Shown: positions 25,294-38,027, numbered from the stretch's first letter. The stretch: 64,000 nt of DNA from Mycocentrospora acerina (GCA_022701365.1 JAKUHH010000143.1:62001-126000); one strand, 5' to 3'. A program made the numbers and translations. Notes: generated from the sequence alone by a model not told the origin.

Positions 25294-27179
25294 TGCGAAG
25301 GATTAATTGCTAGTAAGAAATTGTTGATTCTGTAATTTTAGTGTTGAATAATGTTCAATTGTTGCTGGACACTCAAATATTTATACACTTCTTGAAGCTG
25401 AACAATTTCGGCTAGCAGCTGATACAATGATCTCCTAGATCCTGTCCACCTTGGCACCAGTGAGAATTTGCCCGACATGGAAAATGCCCATGTACTACGC
25501 TATGAGGGCTTGGCTTGTTGGCAACTAGTCAATAAGGGATTCTTGCTTTTGTAATGCTTTGCAATGATTTGCAACATCTCGGCATTCTTAAGATCCGAAT
25601 ATCCATGGATATAATACCTTTTTTTGCTTGAATTACCAAGCAAACTGTTTGAAGTGGCTTCATGACTTTAGACCTCCAGATCAAACTGGTATCAAACTGA
25701 GAAATCCTTTGACGCGCGCGTGTTCAACAAGAAGCTTCAATCAAGTTGTAGAACTGATTCAATTAGGTTTCAAGCTGTCAAGATTCACGTCATGGTCATT
25801 CTCAGTGAACGCATTTGCTCAAAATTTGGGCAAAGTAGCAGAGCTATGATCTGGCAACTAACGTGCAAAATTTTGCCTAATTCTCACTTCAATCAATGTG
25901 ATACCTACCTGTAGCATTCTTGTCTTTTTAGTTATTACAGTTTCGGTCCTATATCCAGATCCGGTCGTTGGTGCCATGATATTTACTTGCTGCTGGCCGA
26001 TGCTATGTTAAAAACTCAAATAAGAGGATTATATTCCTCGTCACATCAGAAAGAATTTGCTGCCTATTTCAGTATTAGTAAATTGGAGAATTATTGCATT
26101 AGTTAAGCCAAATAATGATATTTCAGGTTTAAGCCTATGTTAACCGTTGTTTTGCTCCTTGCTTATTTTAAAAAGACACTTTCCTAGTGTGTGTCTATTC
26201 TCCTCTCAGTGGAATTGTTGCGGCTTGAACGTTGAAATGTTAAAAATTGATTTTTGAGCAGTGCATGATCATACCAAGTAAATAGAACTATCTGTTTTGA
26301 ATATCCCCTATTTTAAATCTTGGAAGATACAAGTCTCCACTCTCCAACGGACGGGTTGTGAAGTATGCTGAAATTGTTGAAAAATTGAGGATATCGGATT
26401 GACAAAGCCTTTGCTGGCCAATTACAGAACAGCGATATTTCCTAGACCAAATTTTATTCAAACACCATTTGAATTATCATCACTGCGTCTAACTCAATGA
26501 AAACAATTATTCAACGATAGTCTCACAATTTATGACTTAGTTTCAACTACCGCAGTAATTGCAAGTCGAAAAATAAATCTTTTCAATATTTTCAGAGACA
26601 TGTATGTTTGGTAATCATAGATTTTTAATCGAAGATATTTTATTGTTCTCCTTAGGCTCGATTAATCCACGCGCTTTTAAAAAAAACAAAGCAACTCCCA
26701 TTAGTCCAATCTTCCAAGACATAGGCAAGCCTCAACAGGTCGAGAAATTGCGATTTGAAATCCGTCTCTCATCACGTTGAACTAACATATCTAGTTTTGT
26801 TGCGACCGTTCTGAATACGTGAAATCCGAGTATTTTTAGACTACTGCAAAGCTTTATAAGAAAGTACAAATCATTACACAACTAAGATACACTTCATAAT
26901 CAACATCGGCATTGATGCCGGTTAGATGCCGATTCGGCGTTACCCTCTCTCAGCATCGGCAACGAAGTAGGCAGACCAAGATTATGTAGGCTAACCCGTA
27001 TCCGAAGTGCCCAGCTCTCTAGTGGTATGTGCTAACCTCGCTCTCATCCCATGCGCTAATTTTCGACAGATCACGATTAAAGGTACGTGCGACGAAGCAA
27101 ACTTAAAATCTAAGAACATAAAAGTCGTGCAAAATCCCTCATTCCAGTAGGCAACGATCACAGCAGCAACGCTTAATTC
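25294..27179. other. gene-free AT-rich divergent spacer
   Basis: About 1.9 kb between the divergent DUF1993 and glutathione-transferase starts. No gene, RNA or repeat could be supported. Confidence 0.5.
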
Positions 27180-28054
27180 ATGATAAATATGAGCAAAAAC
27201 AGTCCAAATACGGGCTTGAGACCAGATGCCACAGGTCTAGCATCGCAAACTGTGAAGGTAGACTGGAGTTGCAACTTGTACTCAATTTCCTACTATATTA
27301 ATCAAGACAGGCTCATGTAGCAGAACATTCCTTGAAACTCTACTCCGGCTGGTTCTGCCCGTTCGTACAACGGGTCTGGATTACTTTAGAGGAGAAAGGA
27401 ATTCAGTACCACTATGTCGAAGTCAGCCCCCATAACAAGCCACAATCCTTACTCGATCTCAACCCACGTGGCCTTGTACCTACTCTACAGTATCAAGACA
27501 AGCCGTTGTATGAAAGTACCATCTTGTGTGAGTTTCTTGAGGAAGCTTTTCCAGAAAATGCGCCACATCTGTTACCCAGCGACCCTTTTCTACGAGCTCG
27601 ATCGAGGATTTGGACCGACTACGTTGGCAGCAGAATTGTTCCAGCATTTCATCGCTTCTTACAACATCAAGGCAAAGACGGTCTAGCAGAAAAGCAGCAA
27701 GAGCTACTCAACCACCTCAAGGAGTTCACCAAAGAGATGCATTCTGAAGGCCCTTTTTTCCTAGGAAAAGATTTTGGCTTGGTTGACATTGCGATTGCGC
27801 CTTTCGCCAATCGGTTGTGGGTCTTTGACCACTTCAAGGGTGGCTTGGGGATCCCAAAAGAGGGAAGCGGTGGTGACGATGAGCAAATTTGGTCGAGATG
27901 GCGTAAGTGGTTGAAGGAGGTGGAAAATCGGAAAAGTATCAAGGACACGCTGAGTGACCGGCATGAATATCTCCCAATATACCAACGCTATGCGGAGGAT
28001 ACTGCTCAGACTGAGGTTGCAAAAGCTATCCGGTCTGGAAGGGTTATCTCATAG
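27180..28054 (+). CDS. omega-like glutathione S-transferase
   Basis: 273 aa, cytosolic. Exons 27180-27257 and 27311-28054, intron 53 bp. The first exon provides an ATG and the leader; a second in-frame ATG lies 9 bp later. The thioredoxin-fold half carries LKLYSGWFCPFVQRVWI, with Cys42 in the CPF motif, marking omega or Gto-like enzymes that use cysteine for thiol transfer or dehydroascorbate reduction. Next are the cis-proline VPTL and the glutathione-binding YESTILCEFLEEAFP. The helical half has DFGLVDIAIAPFANRL. Enzymes of this group reduce S-glutathionylated or quinone-like compounds and often appear near metabolite gene sets. Confidence 0.94.
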
Positions 28055-29072
28055 AACGAAACATGAATACAATTTCCATAGGAAATTGATTGTTAGATGT
28101 CGAGTTGGAAGTGTGTATAATGTTTCCTTTTGGTGCGTGCATACCTAATTCATAGTAATTCGGGTCGAAACTCCACAATTAAACGTCTTTGGAGATTAGT
28201 AATGTTGAATAAGAAGTGAGCTTGGTTGAGAATGACTAGGTCTGTTCTTTGAACTCAGGTGCGTAATACTCTACAATTAAATCCTAAAAAGGACACGTTT
28301 TAAGTGGGTAAAGACCTTTACAAAGCTTTCCGGGAGATTGGAATGAGCTACTTTTGAGAGAAAGCGCTGTCTGGAAACATAGATGGTGGGGAACTGAGTC
28401 AAGGCACAACTCCCCATATTATATTGAAGGTATCTTGGAAGTCAAGACGAGTAAGGCTACTGAGAAGCTACGGGAGGTTAGGAGCGCCTGGGTTGGAAAA
28501 ATATAGGCAAGTGCTCACAGGGTTACATGCAAAATCCAGAATAAGGGGATTAAGATCTCTTTGGAAGACAATTAGTAGATGGATTGTTCGCCGCCACAGA
28601 TACTTAATTTTTTGAAAGGTCAAGCTCTCCACAGGTAAGTTAGCTTTACAGGCTAGTCAATCGGTTCTACACATATTATTTACGCCGAAGTGTATTGCAT
28701 AGTGGTTTAAAGTATTTGCAGAGACAGAGGTCATATTCGATGTGACGGCAGGGCATACCTACACAATGTGCATCTGTACCCACAAACACCCAGTCTCATG
28801 TATTTAGGTCACAACATTTGTCAACAAGTATAGACACATGGCATTGTGGCAACTATTTAGATTTATGTCTGAGATATCGAGCTGTTAGTGACAGCCACAC
28901 TATGCACGAGACAGTGGAGAGGTGCAAATAAAGTTGAGGCAGAAATATGGAGGACGGCAATTCGGCCCACTGGACTAGCCCAAATAGGATCCGATACATA
29001 GCCGAACGCGGGTCAATCTAATCAGATTTTTCGATCACCATCCCCATTCAAACCAACTCACTCTTGGTCACG
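28055..29072. other. intergenic region at the AT-rich / GC-richer boundary
   Basis: About 1 kb without a supportable gene. Base composition rises in GC towards its right end, where the promoter of the MFS gene lies. Confidence 0.5.
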
Positions 29073-30552
29073 ATGAAGGGTACCATCCCCCTCGTCTACC
29101 TCGCCTCCTTCCTTTTCCTCTTCGGAGAAACCCTCCAGCCGGCACCCCGCATCGCCATCTACGAATCCATTGTTTGCCAGCAACACTATGCGTCATCGAC
29201 GCTCCCGGGCCCGCATGACTGCAAGATCGCGCCCGTGCAGCAGGAACTCGCATTCCTAAATGGCATCGAGCGACTTTCAATCATCATTCCCTCCATCCTT
29301 GCGATTCCGTTTGCTGCACTTGCAGATCGGTACGGACATTCGCTCATTCTCTCCATTGCCGTGTTTGGCTTGTTTTTGGAAGATGGCTGGCCGTTTCTTG
29401 TGTGCTGGTTTCCGGATGTGTTTCCTATCCGACTGATTTGGCTGCACTTTGTTTTCAGTATGATCGGCGGAGGTTTCACGGTCATCGTCACGCTGCTCCA
29501 TGTCATCATCGCAGATGTCGTTAGCGCGGAGGAAAGAACGACGATATTCTTTCGGGCGAGGGCAGCTGGCGTAGCGGCCAGTATTCTGGGCTACGCTGCC
29601 AGTGGCTTTATGATGAGAGTGAATTACTATTTACCATGGGCAGTTGGGCTGGCTAGTCTCATTCTCGGGGCTATTACCGCGAAGATGATTCCGAATACAA
29701 CTGTACATGATGATAGCAAGCTGTTGGATGCTGATCATGCAGTCGGAAGCTGGAGAGAGCGAGTCAGCTCTGCAGTCGAAGAATTGAAGGACATGGTTTC
29801 GCTTCTTTTCGGTAATAGGCAAGTATTGGTAATGTTGACACTAGTGTTCTTGTGTCAGCTGGGATTCGATTCTGTGCCTATGATGTTGCCCATCTACATT
29901 TCCATTCGCTTTGGCTGGGGCTTTTCGAACGTAAGTGTATCATACGCAATCAATGTGCATGCCAGAGTTTTGACTAACAATATTTGTTTTGTAGGCCAGC
30001 TTCCTTAATTCGCTTGAGATGAGTGTTGAGTTCTTGACACTTGTTGTATTGTTGCCATTGGTGACCTCTGCTTTACCTTTGAGCTTCCAAAGGCTCCGGT
30101 CGTTTGTAAAGGACAAGTACCTCGCTCAAGGTAGCCTGATTGCGCTATCCATCGGCGCATTATGTCTCGGTATTGCGCCTGTGGTATCATTTGCTATACT
30201 TGGAATCATCATCTTAGCCTTAGGAACCGGGCAAGACTCACTTCTACGTTCCATGGCGACGGATATGGTTCACACAAGTGAGGTTAGCACCATGTACTCA
30301 GCTATTACCATGTTGCGAGCTATTGGCGGCTCAATCAGCGGGCCAATCTACGCTTGGCTATATACGGCTGGTCTCAGGCAAAACGGAGCAGCCTGGCTAG
30401 GTCTGCCATACTTGGTCGCTGGGAGTTTATTTCTGGTGGCTTTGGGGCTGTTGACGGTCGTAAGAGACCCCAGAAAAGAGGGTATTGCAGAAATCGGCGA
30501 CGACGCTCATGAGCCTTTGCTAGACTCAGACGACAGGAGAAGCTCCTGCTAA
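29073..30552 (+). CDS. MFS transporter
   Basis: 471-aa polytopic transporter. Exons 29073-29930 and 29995-30552, intron 64 bp. About twelve membrane segments can be seen. The loop between segments 2 and 3 has the MFS signature ALADRYGHS, and the second half repeats GQDSLLRSMATDMV and SITGP-like GSISGPIYAW motifs. Residues after the first segment (QPAPRIAIYESIVCQQHY) match a group of fungal MFS proteins with an extended first loop. The short acidic C-terminal tail (EPLLDSDDRRSSC) carries a dileucine-like sorting motif (inference). The substrate is unknown. It converges on the hydrolase gene with only 50 bp between stop codons. Confidence 0.93.
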
Positions 30553-30602
30553 TGGGAAGGCACAAGAGGTGGCAAGTCATTGTTGAATTAGTGTATCTAA
30601 GG

Positions 30603-32851
30603 TCATCTCTGGTCCTGATTCGGGCCATCTCTCAATGTAGGGAACAAAGACAGACGCTTCTTCGCATCGCTCGCTGTAGCACTAGACGGATACCGGGCTC
30701 CCTTTTCATCGTCACTACTAAGGGCTGCATCATGCGACAACTGCGACGCCGTTTCCGCTCCGCTTTCAGTGTCGTCTTCATTTTTACCTGCTTCAACCTC
30801 TTCCTTCTCAATTGAAAGTCTCTGCTGTTCAACATGGCTGAATTCGGCCTGTTCTCCATTTTTCTTTCCTCCTCCATCCATTGCGTGCTTGGGATCAAGT
30901 CTCTTCTCGCCTGCTCCCTCCTCCTTGATCCAGTGTTCCAGTCGCTCATCACTGGGCCTGAAATGGTTCCACACTTCATCTTGCGTCGTATACCCCTTTG
31001 GCTGCTTCCCTCCATTTAATTGCTTAACTCTTCTTTGCCAACGCGCCGCAAGTCGTGTGCGAACTTCATTGTCAACTTTCAGTCTGGCCGCGATCCACTG
31101 TTCACTTGGTCGATGCACAGTAGGAACTTCCTCAATAAGGGGAGTTTCCAACAGCGATTCGTCAGTCATACAACGATTAATTATAGCTCTGCCACTGCCT
31201 GAGGACGGTGTGACGAGGCGCAGGAATTCTAGAGAGGCACTTTTGGAGGTCAGCAAATGCATCGAGGATGATGGGGACCAGACAATCAATTACCTGATGT
31301 TGAGGTCAATAGCTCGCTGCGGGTTCACCATGGACTTTAAAAAGAAGGATGTCAGGTTTGGGTACAAAATCGTCCAATCGGATTGCGACAAATGTACGCT
31401 GCCTCGAACGGTGAGCAGATAAGCCGGCACACCCTCCCCATCTGCCTCTTTCATGAGCGACATGACTGCGTCGTAATTCTTTTGCCAGTACATAAACGCC
31501 TCACTATTGATGCCAAGTAACGGCATGTGAATTCGATGCTCAGGGTCGTCTGCAGGCGGCCGTATTGGTGCTCTAGGATAAATGTCAGTCATGACCTGGC
31601 AAAAGCAAGCAAGAATCGTACGAACCCCCAAATATCGTAGATGATTCCGGCCTGAACATTTTTAAAGCGATTTGTGTGTCTGAGCACCTCGATTACCGTA
31701 GCAGCTCCAAAACTGTGCCCAGACATTGTCATCTTCTCCACATGGAACCTGTTCTTCCATTGACTCCAGTTGACACCTTCTAGCCCTCTTGACGACCCGC
31801 CCATGTAGCCCTTACCACGCAAATTCTGTCGTGCAATCTCCTCGCCATTTCCAGAATGTATAATCTTCAGAACGCGGTAGGCTTCTTCTAGTTCGCACAG
31901 GCGCAGTTCGATCTGAGCGTTGCGCAACTCATGATCCACGCCCTGCTTGTTGTTTGGTGCTGTATCCATTTTGTTGTTCTTTGGAAATATGTAGTCGATA
32001 TGGTGGTATCCCCTCTTTATATCATCCTCGGTAATGTCCACATTCCTCCATCTGTTCTTCTCCGCTTCACGGTCTGCCTCATCAGTCGGTTTCGGGTGAT
32101 TGACGAACGTACGCGGTCCACTCCCGTCTCGATGCTCTACCGCACATACCACAAACCCATAACTTGCAAATTCCATACACAAGCTGCTGTATGTAGTTCT
32201 TGTGCCTCCCAGTCCATGGCTAAACATTAGCAAAGGGAATACCGGCTCTTCGCTACCGCCTTCAGGGGGATTGCCTCGCTTGTTTTTGATCCTATAGCCA
32301 TTCTTCTTGCTGTTTCCTTCGGGCGGCCAATGAGTTGCTGGGGGACTATTTCTGAACGCCCTGATCTTTGTGAGGAATGTGCTTGGTGCAAATGCCCCAA
32401 TTGTCACGAATGAGGGTAGACCGGCAAATCTCGCGTATCCCTTCGCAGTCTGTACTCTGGGTCGTGGCGTCCACGTCTCGCGGCCCCATCTAATCTCTCC
32501 ACCGGGGGCCCGTCCTGCTCCGCTTCCATGCGCCGAAGGATAGTACAGCGTGAAGAGGACCGTCTCCAGTTGGAGAATATGTCTTCCGTTCCTTGTTATA
32601 TTAGATATAGGTCGAGGGTTTTCGGCGACCACTTCGATATCCATGCTTCCCACCGAGTAGGGGCCCGATGCGTGTGGTAGGGAGGACTGTGGAAACGGAA
32701 TAAGGTCGCGGAGTCCGACGGTAGGTCGCGATCGAGGTTTCTTCGCATTAGGGACTTTGCCCGTTGGCTGGTCTTGCCATGAGCTGTTACGGCGCTCGAG
32801 ATCAGCATCGTCACCAGTTATGCGAGACTTCTGGCGCTCGAGGTGGGACAT
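30603..32851 (-). CDS. platelet-activating-factor acetylhydrolase-like protein
   Basis: 713 aa. Exons 32851-31626, 31572-31294 and 31239-30603; introns of 53 and 54 bp. The ATG at 32851 (MSHLERQKSR) is the first true ATG. The lipase-like core has the oxyanion segment FSHGLGGTRTTYSSL, nucleophile Ser380 in GHSFGA, an acid near residue 406 in IIYDIWG, and His469 in RGSVHLSQSDW, the order found in group VII phospholipase A2 / PAF acetylhydrolases. The family removes short or oxidised acyl chains from phospholipids. Unusual are the basic, Ser-rich N-terminal extension (about 80 aa) and a roughly 200-aa acidic, Lys/Glu-rich C-terminal tail beyond the catalytic domain. No signal peptide, so probably cytosolic or peripheral. 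Confidence 0.9.
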
Positions 32852-33641
32852 GTTGGAGATTTTCGAGTGTTCTGAACAGTAGATCAGAACGTGTCTAGGA
32901 ATCGCGAGTCGCAAATGTGTATGAGAGAAGAAATAGTTCTCTCAATTGTGCCGCGTCAAAACGTGCTGCACTTCACTTATGAACGAGGAGAGATTGGGCA
33001 CAAGATAAGCAGCGCGTCGGTGTCAACCTTGCCAAGCTCCAGGTCATGGAGCGGATGTAAAGCGTGTGGTTCATATTAACATGGCTTCCGGTAGCTGACG
33101 GATCAAGCGTAAAATAAGGAGATGGTGCTGATGGAGTAGCTTAGCCTTTATTGTCGACATCATTTGGGGGTCAGTGATCCGCGGGGGTCCGCAGCAGCTT
33201 ATTTCCGGAAAAGCAGATTAGGCGCGCAGGGTTGTAATTCGATATAAACAGATATTAGATTTAATTATAGGAGGCCTTCTGTTTATTGTCTCTCGTTGTG
33301 CTGTCCATATTTTCTTGAGTTGTCACAGCTCTAGGGCTGTTTTCACGTCATGGGGTACTGTTGTTACAGACCGAGTGTGCGAACTCTTCGAGGTGGCATG
33401 CGAGCTCCGCATGCGCCTCCAAAGTGCGTCGTCACAAATCGACTCTGACGTCTTTCTCTGCGCTTTGACCACACTCCCAACATCCTTCTCGGTGCATCGT
33501 ATAACCAAACCCCCGAAAAGCATGAGATGGAGCTTTGCGTAATTCCAGGGCAATATTGTGAGAAAGCACCGTGTCGTCTAGCGCTCATACTTTTGCCAAA
33601 GCTACTCTAGTACGGCATTGTATCATTCCAGACTCTCGCCA
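32852..33641. other. intergenic region
   Basis: About 790 bp between the start of the PAF-acetylhydrolase-like gene and the 3' end of SLX9 (both minus strand). It contains the upstream promoter. ORFs here are overlapping and uninformative. Confidence 0.5.
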
Positions 33642-34201
33642 TCATTTCTTCACAAACTCAGGCTTGACCTCTATTGTGCTCTGGACATGGCTCTTGAGCG
33701 CAGCCCAACGATCCTGCACAGCCGTTGCTCCAGTCCCGGCCAGCTGCGCCAGATTCTTGTTGAACCGCTCCCTTTCCTCCCTCTCCAGCTTCTCCTTCCT
33801 TTTCATAGCACCAGGTCGCGACTTCAGGCTTTTACGCTGTATCGTCGCCTGCCCTATCTCGACATGTCCATCCCCACCCGCCTCGAGATCTGGAAGCGCA
33901 TTGGTGAGTGACTCGAGGTCGGCGACAAGCTTCTTATTCGGGCGTCGTCGCTTCTGGAGCTTGGACGAAGTTTTCTCAATTTTGGAAACAAACGAGGAGT
34001 GCTTGATCTTCTGCTTGTCCTTTTTGGAGGAGGCAAAGGCCGTGTCAAAATCGTCTGGCTTTGGCAGGGTGGCTTGAATTGGACGGACTGTTCGCGCCGA
34101 CTTTGCGCGAGCCGTCGTGCGCTTCTTGATTGGTGCCTGGACTACTGTGAGTGGTTGTACGTAGGAATCAAAGCGGAAAGGGACCTACCATGGCCGCTGC
34201 T
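33642..34201 (-). CDS. SLX9: ribosome biogenesis protein SLX9
   Basis: 165-aa basic protein of the Slx9 family, a nucleolar factor for export and maturation of pre-40S particles. Coding exon 1 is only the ATG (34201-34199); a 62-bp intron follows; exon 2 is 34136-33642. Splicing gives MAPIKKRTTARAKSARTV, the expected start. Then follow FASSKKDKQKIKHSSFVSKI, the family core SKLQKRRRPNKKLVADLESL, SRPGAMKRKEKLEREERERF and a short C-terminal VQDRWAALKSHVQ segment. Because the main exon has no methionine at its beginning, simple ORF scans miss this gene. Several low-value ORFs on the plus strand are shadows of it. Confidence 0.9.
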
Positions 34202-36309
34202 GCTGCTGCCGTTGCACTGGGAAGGAAAGTTGCGACTGCGCGACAATAGTGGAGAAAACCGCCGCCAAGCGAGAGCCAATCACGCTTCAGTCTTTTCCGC
34301 AACCACCAAGCTCTAAACCTGTACTTGATTTAGTCTCTACTCATGCTTTACTCGTTTAATCATTTGAATAAGACTATACGCTATGTCGGCACGACAAGAT
34401 TGATGAGCCGTGGGCTGCTGTTTTGCTCCATGGCACAAGCAATGGCTTGCGCAACGTCAACTTCACGGTGGCGTACTGGTCTATACGCCAGGCTTGGCTT
34501 CGCACTCGTGCTCGCACTCGTACTCGCAGAATTGAATTGCGCCAGCGTCAGTTCATCACAGACCACGACCATAGGCCGTTATGCACTCTGATTCTGTACT
34601 TCGCCATAACGCTAATACTTCATATATGTGGAGTTACTGCACTGTGAACATTGCTGTCAATTATTCGCTAGCTTTACAGAGCTCTACCTTTTCAAGGCAC
34701 GTATATTTAATTGTTGTAGATGAGTCCATTTTGCAGTCTCATTTCTACTACATGCTCTCTCGATATTGCTTTTTTTTATCGAAGCTGCGCGCCTAATTGC
34801 TGATATCAGGGTTTCTTTGACGCCTATTCCAACGCTGTGCCGATGTGAAACTATTGCAAGCATTAACACTTCGACCTTGGATTCAGTTTGACGGTGTTTG
34901 CTGCGGCCGAAATGGGATGCATCTACTATAAAAGCAGCATTTTTTTTCTTCTTCATTTGGTCGGCTTTCCTTCCCATTAGTCTGCTTTGTCTTTAAGTCT
35001 CTTCCAATTTCCATGTCCCGCGTTACAATATATGTTCGAAGCATGCAGACGATTGCTGCAGAGACGTAGGAATTTGATAAACCATGGCCAATTGGTATAA
35101 TGACTGTCACGAAGAGTACATCAATCTACTATCCTCACAGTTAGAGATCAATTGGGGTTTTTTTTGGCTCTGATAACGATGAATGGTTAAACATGGCCGT
35201 TCATTCCTCCAACAGCAAGAAAAATCGATCGGCCATATTAAAGAAATGCATTCTAATCTGTCACAATTCTACATCTCCAGCCCCAACCTCCACTTCAAAC
35301 TAGTTCTCGGACGCAAAGACTAGTCTAAGCAAAAACAAGGATATAAGAGTACATGTAGGAAACCGTCAATGGTGGTAAGACCTGTGTATTTGAGACGTCA
35401 CCGAGAGACTTTGCGAAGGCACGGGAGGTGCTATGAGAGGAGCTTGCAAAAGAGATTGCTGGTCCGAATTAAGAAACAGGCACAGTTTGTCAAGAAGGTC
35501 GGCAAAGAAAGTTTACGCCATGGATCCCGATTTACAAAAGATATAAGAAGACGCTGCAATCCTATTCTTACAATATTGATGGTGCGAGAGGAATTGCAAC
35601 TATTTATCAATCAATTCACTGGAAAATCAGGTTTCGGATGCACGTAGTGACATGTATGTATATATGTATGATTGAGAAGGAGAAGCATCGGGATTGTCTC
35701 GCCCCGGTAGTAGATAATTCGTCCGAATCTCGGCTTTATTACCTAATAGCTCACTACCTCCGCACTTTGAAAGCACCCCCCCATGTCCAACTCGTGTCGT
35801 GCATGCGATGAAACTCGAAATTGGATCCTGCTGCGATTAAGAATCCTTTTGGATGAAAGCTTGAATTGCTTGTCTTCAAATGTAGCAATGCCTTTTTGTT
35901 TCTCTCCCCGTTTGTTGCATGCAAATGCTTCATGACAAGAAAAGTTCAACGATCTTGGAAAGAGGTCCTCGGCTTCAGCGATAGCTTATTACAGTTTGGT
36001 GGTCAACTGTAATACCTAGGTAGCCCGTCTGACGTCGTTGGATCCGGATTATGAAATAGTCTCGATCTCCGCGCCCGTGACGCGGTTTGTTTGCACTTTC
36101 CTCTTCTAGAGTCTGCGATAGTTTTCTTCTACCTTTTTCTTTCCTTTTTAAGACCTTCTCTCTTCTATTTGCACATATTCTGTCTTGCTCTGCGACTCTT
36201 GTCAATATTTCCTACGTGCGCGCGTGCAAGAGACGCTCAGATTACGCGTTATTTGGCGTTTTACTACTCCAGCTCCCCACCAATCTATATATACATATAC
36301 AAACTCAAT
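34202..36309. other. divergent intergenic region, SLX9 / HPP gene
   Basis: About 2.1 kb. A basic 92-codon ORF at 35369-35647 (ATG start, rich in Arg/Lys) is present but matches nothing and has no splice context. The 300 bp before the HPP start are pyrimidine-rich, typical of fungal core promoters. Confidence 0.5.
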
Positions 36310-37133
36310 ATGCCGTCACCTGATCCTCTTGTTCCTGTGGAACGAATCATCCAAAAAGGGCTTGCATGTCTGCCCATATGGCTGAGTCGCTGGTTTGGGT
36401 ATCGTGGAAAAGCGCTACCTCCTTCTCCAACGTGGATGGTCTGCTTCTGGGGCTTTATCGGTGCTTTTGGTGGTGTAAGCACTATTATGACCATCTTTGG
36501 GCACACGGAATATTTCACGGCACGCCTTGTACCACCTATTATTGCGTCTTTTGTAAGTCGCCTGGTCGTCGTTTTAAGAGCAACACTCATATCTTCCAGG
36601 GAGCTTCTGCAATCCTATGTTACGGAGCTATTGACGTTCCACTTGCCCAACCGCGCTCTCTTATTTTCGGCCATTTCTTCAGCGGGCTAACAGGCGTCAT
36701 TATCGCGACAATTTTTGGTTTCAACCTGACGGACGACCCTTTTCCGCAACACCAATGGCTTGCGGCTAGTCTCGCCACGGCTATTGCTCTCGTTGTCATG
36801 CACCTGACCAAGACTACCCACCCACCGGCAGGAGCGACAGCACTACTTCCTTGCACTGAGCCTGCAATCTGGGCATTGAGGTGGTATTTCTTACCGGTTC
36901 TTCTGCTGTCTTCGACTATTGTTCTCATGAGCGCTCTGCTTGTCAACAATATTCAGCGACAGTATCCCAAGTTCTGGGTCGCTCCACTTCCACCGCCACC
37001 ACCACCGTCGGCGGCGGCGGCGGTGGCGGCGAAGAGCGATCAGCACTGGCAAAGTGGACTGTCGGAGGCGGCAGAAGACAATTCGGATGGTAGTCCACAC
37101 AGAGCGGTGCGAGATGTGGAGACGGGGCCCTGA
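36310..37133 (+). CDS. HPP family integral membrane protein
   Basis: 258 aa. Exons 36310-36552 and 36600-37133, intron 47 bp. Four or five hydrophobic helices start with PSPTWMVCFWGFIGAFGGV and continue through VPPIIASFGASAILCYGAID, LAQPRSLIFGHFFSGLTGV and LAASLATAIALVVMHLTKTT. The family-defining HPPAGATALLP lies in the loop after the fourth helix. Plant and cyanobacterial HPP proteins transport nitrite; the fungal role is not established. The C-terminal tail has a run of seven prolines followed by an Ala-rich stretch (about residues 208-224), encoded by a (CCA/CCG) repeat. The start was chosen at the ATG just before the conserved region. Confidence 0.93.
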
Positions 37134-38027
37134 TAATCGATGTTGCCAGCCTAAAGTTCAATATGAACCTTGTGGGCGACTAATTGTAGAATTTCAATTT
37201 TAAAGGTGCCTTCGCGCTCCGAATAATTTATAGATTAGGTTCTTCAAGTCGAGGCAGTTGACGAAGCAATGTGTGATGAAGACGCTGGAAGTTGGAAGCT
37301 CGAAATGGTGAGGGTAATTTTTTAAGTTTGTCGATGACTTGCTGGAGTCATTCTAGCGGACTTGAAGTGTTGTGTTGTCAAGAATCCAACTACGAATAGG
37401 TATTAATATCAATTAAATAAACATTTGCACTAAAGGCTACACTCCTGTATCGACTATTGGTCTTGTTTTTTAAATTAAAAAAAAATAATCATCTACCAAC
37501 CTACGCTCTTCACCCCTCACCTCCCTCTTTTCCGTCTTCAATCCCTCTCTCCAGACATTCCTGTGATGGACGAAAAAAAAGGGTGGTGTGCACACCCTGC
37601 CACACACTCATCTAGGTACTAGATAGTTGACCATCAACACCAACCAATGTTCCTCCGTCAGCCCCGCACGTGCCCACGCGCCGTAGCGCGATTCCTTACA
37701 AGTCGCCGCTTTTCAATCCGCCGCCCGCAGGACGATACTAAAATGAGATGGGCAACTCACTGCAACTTGAGAGATTGGATTTTGGGGATTTGAGGTTGGC
37801 AAGCATGTCAATAACGAATTACCCGTGTTGTTGATATTGATGTTGGAGAGGCGAGTACTGGATATGGTTTATGTAGTAATGCATCTCCATTATTAGGGAT
37901 GGAATGGAATGGAATGTAATGGTTTCATTTGATTGGTTAGTAGATTAGTCAAGGCTGGAGGTTAGTCAGGATTTATTTAAAGAAGGAGTTGTGTTTTCCT
38001 TTACTCTCACGATTGGGACAAGTATGT

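Noticed and set aside
33571..34077. Plus-strand ORF of 168 codons
   Set aside because: Antisense shadow of SLX9, which has clear family motifs on the minus strand.
35369..35647. Basic 92-codon ORF with ATG
   Set aside because: No recognisable motif or conserved pattern; composition alone does not support a gene.
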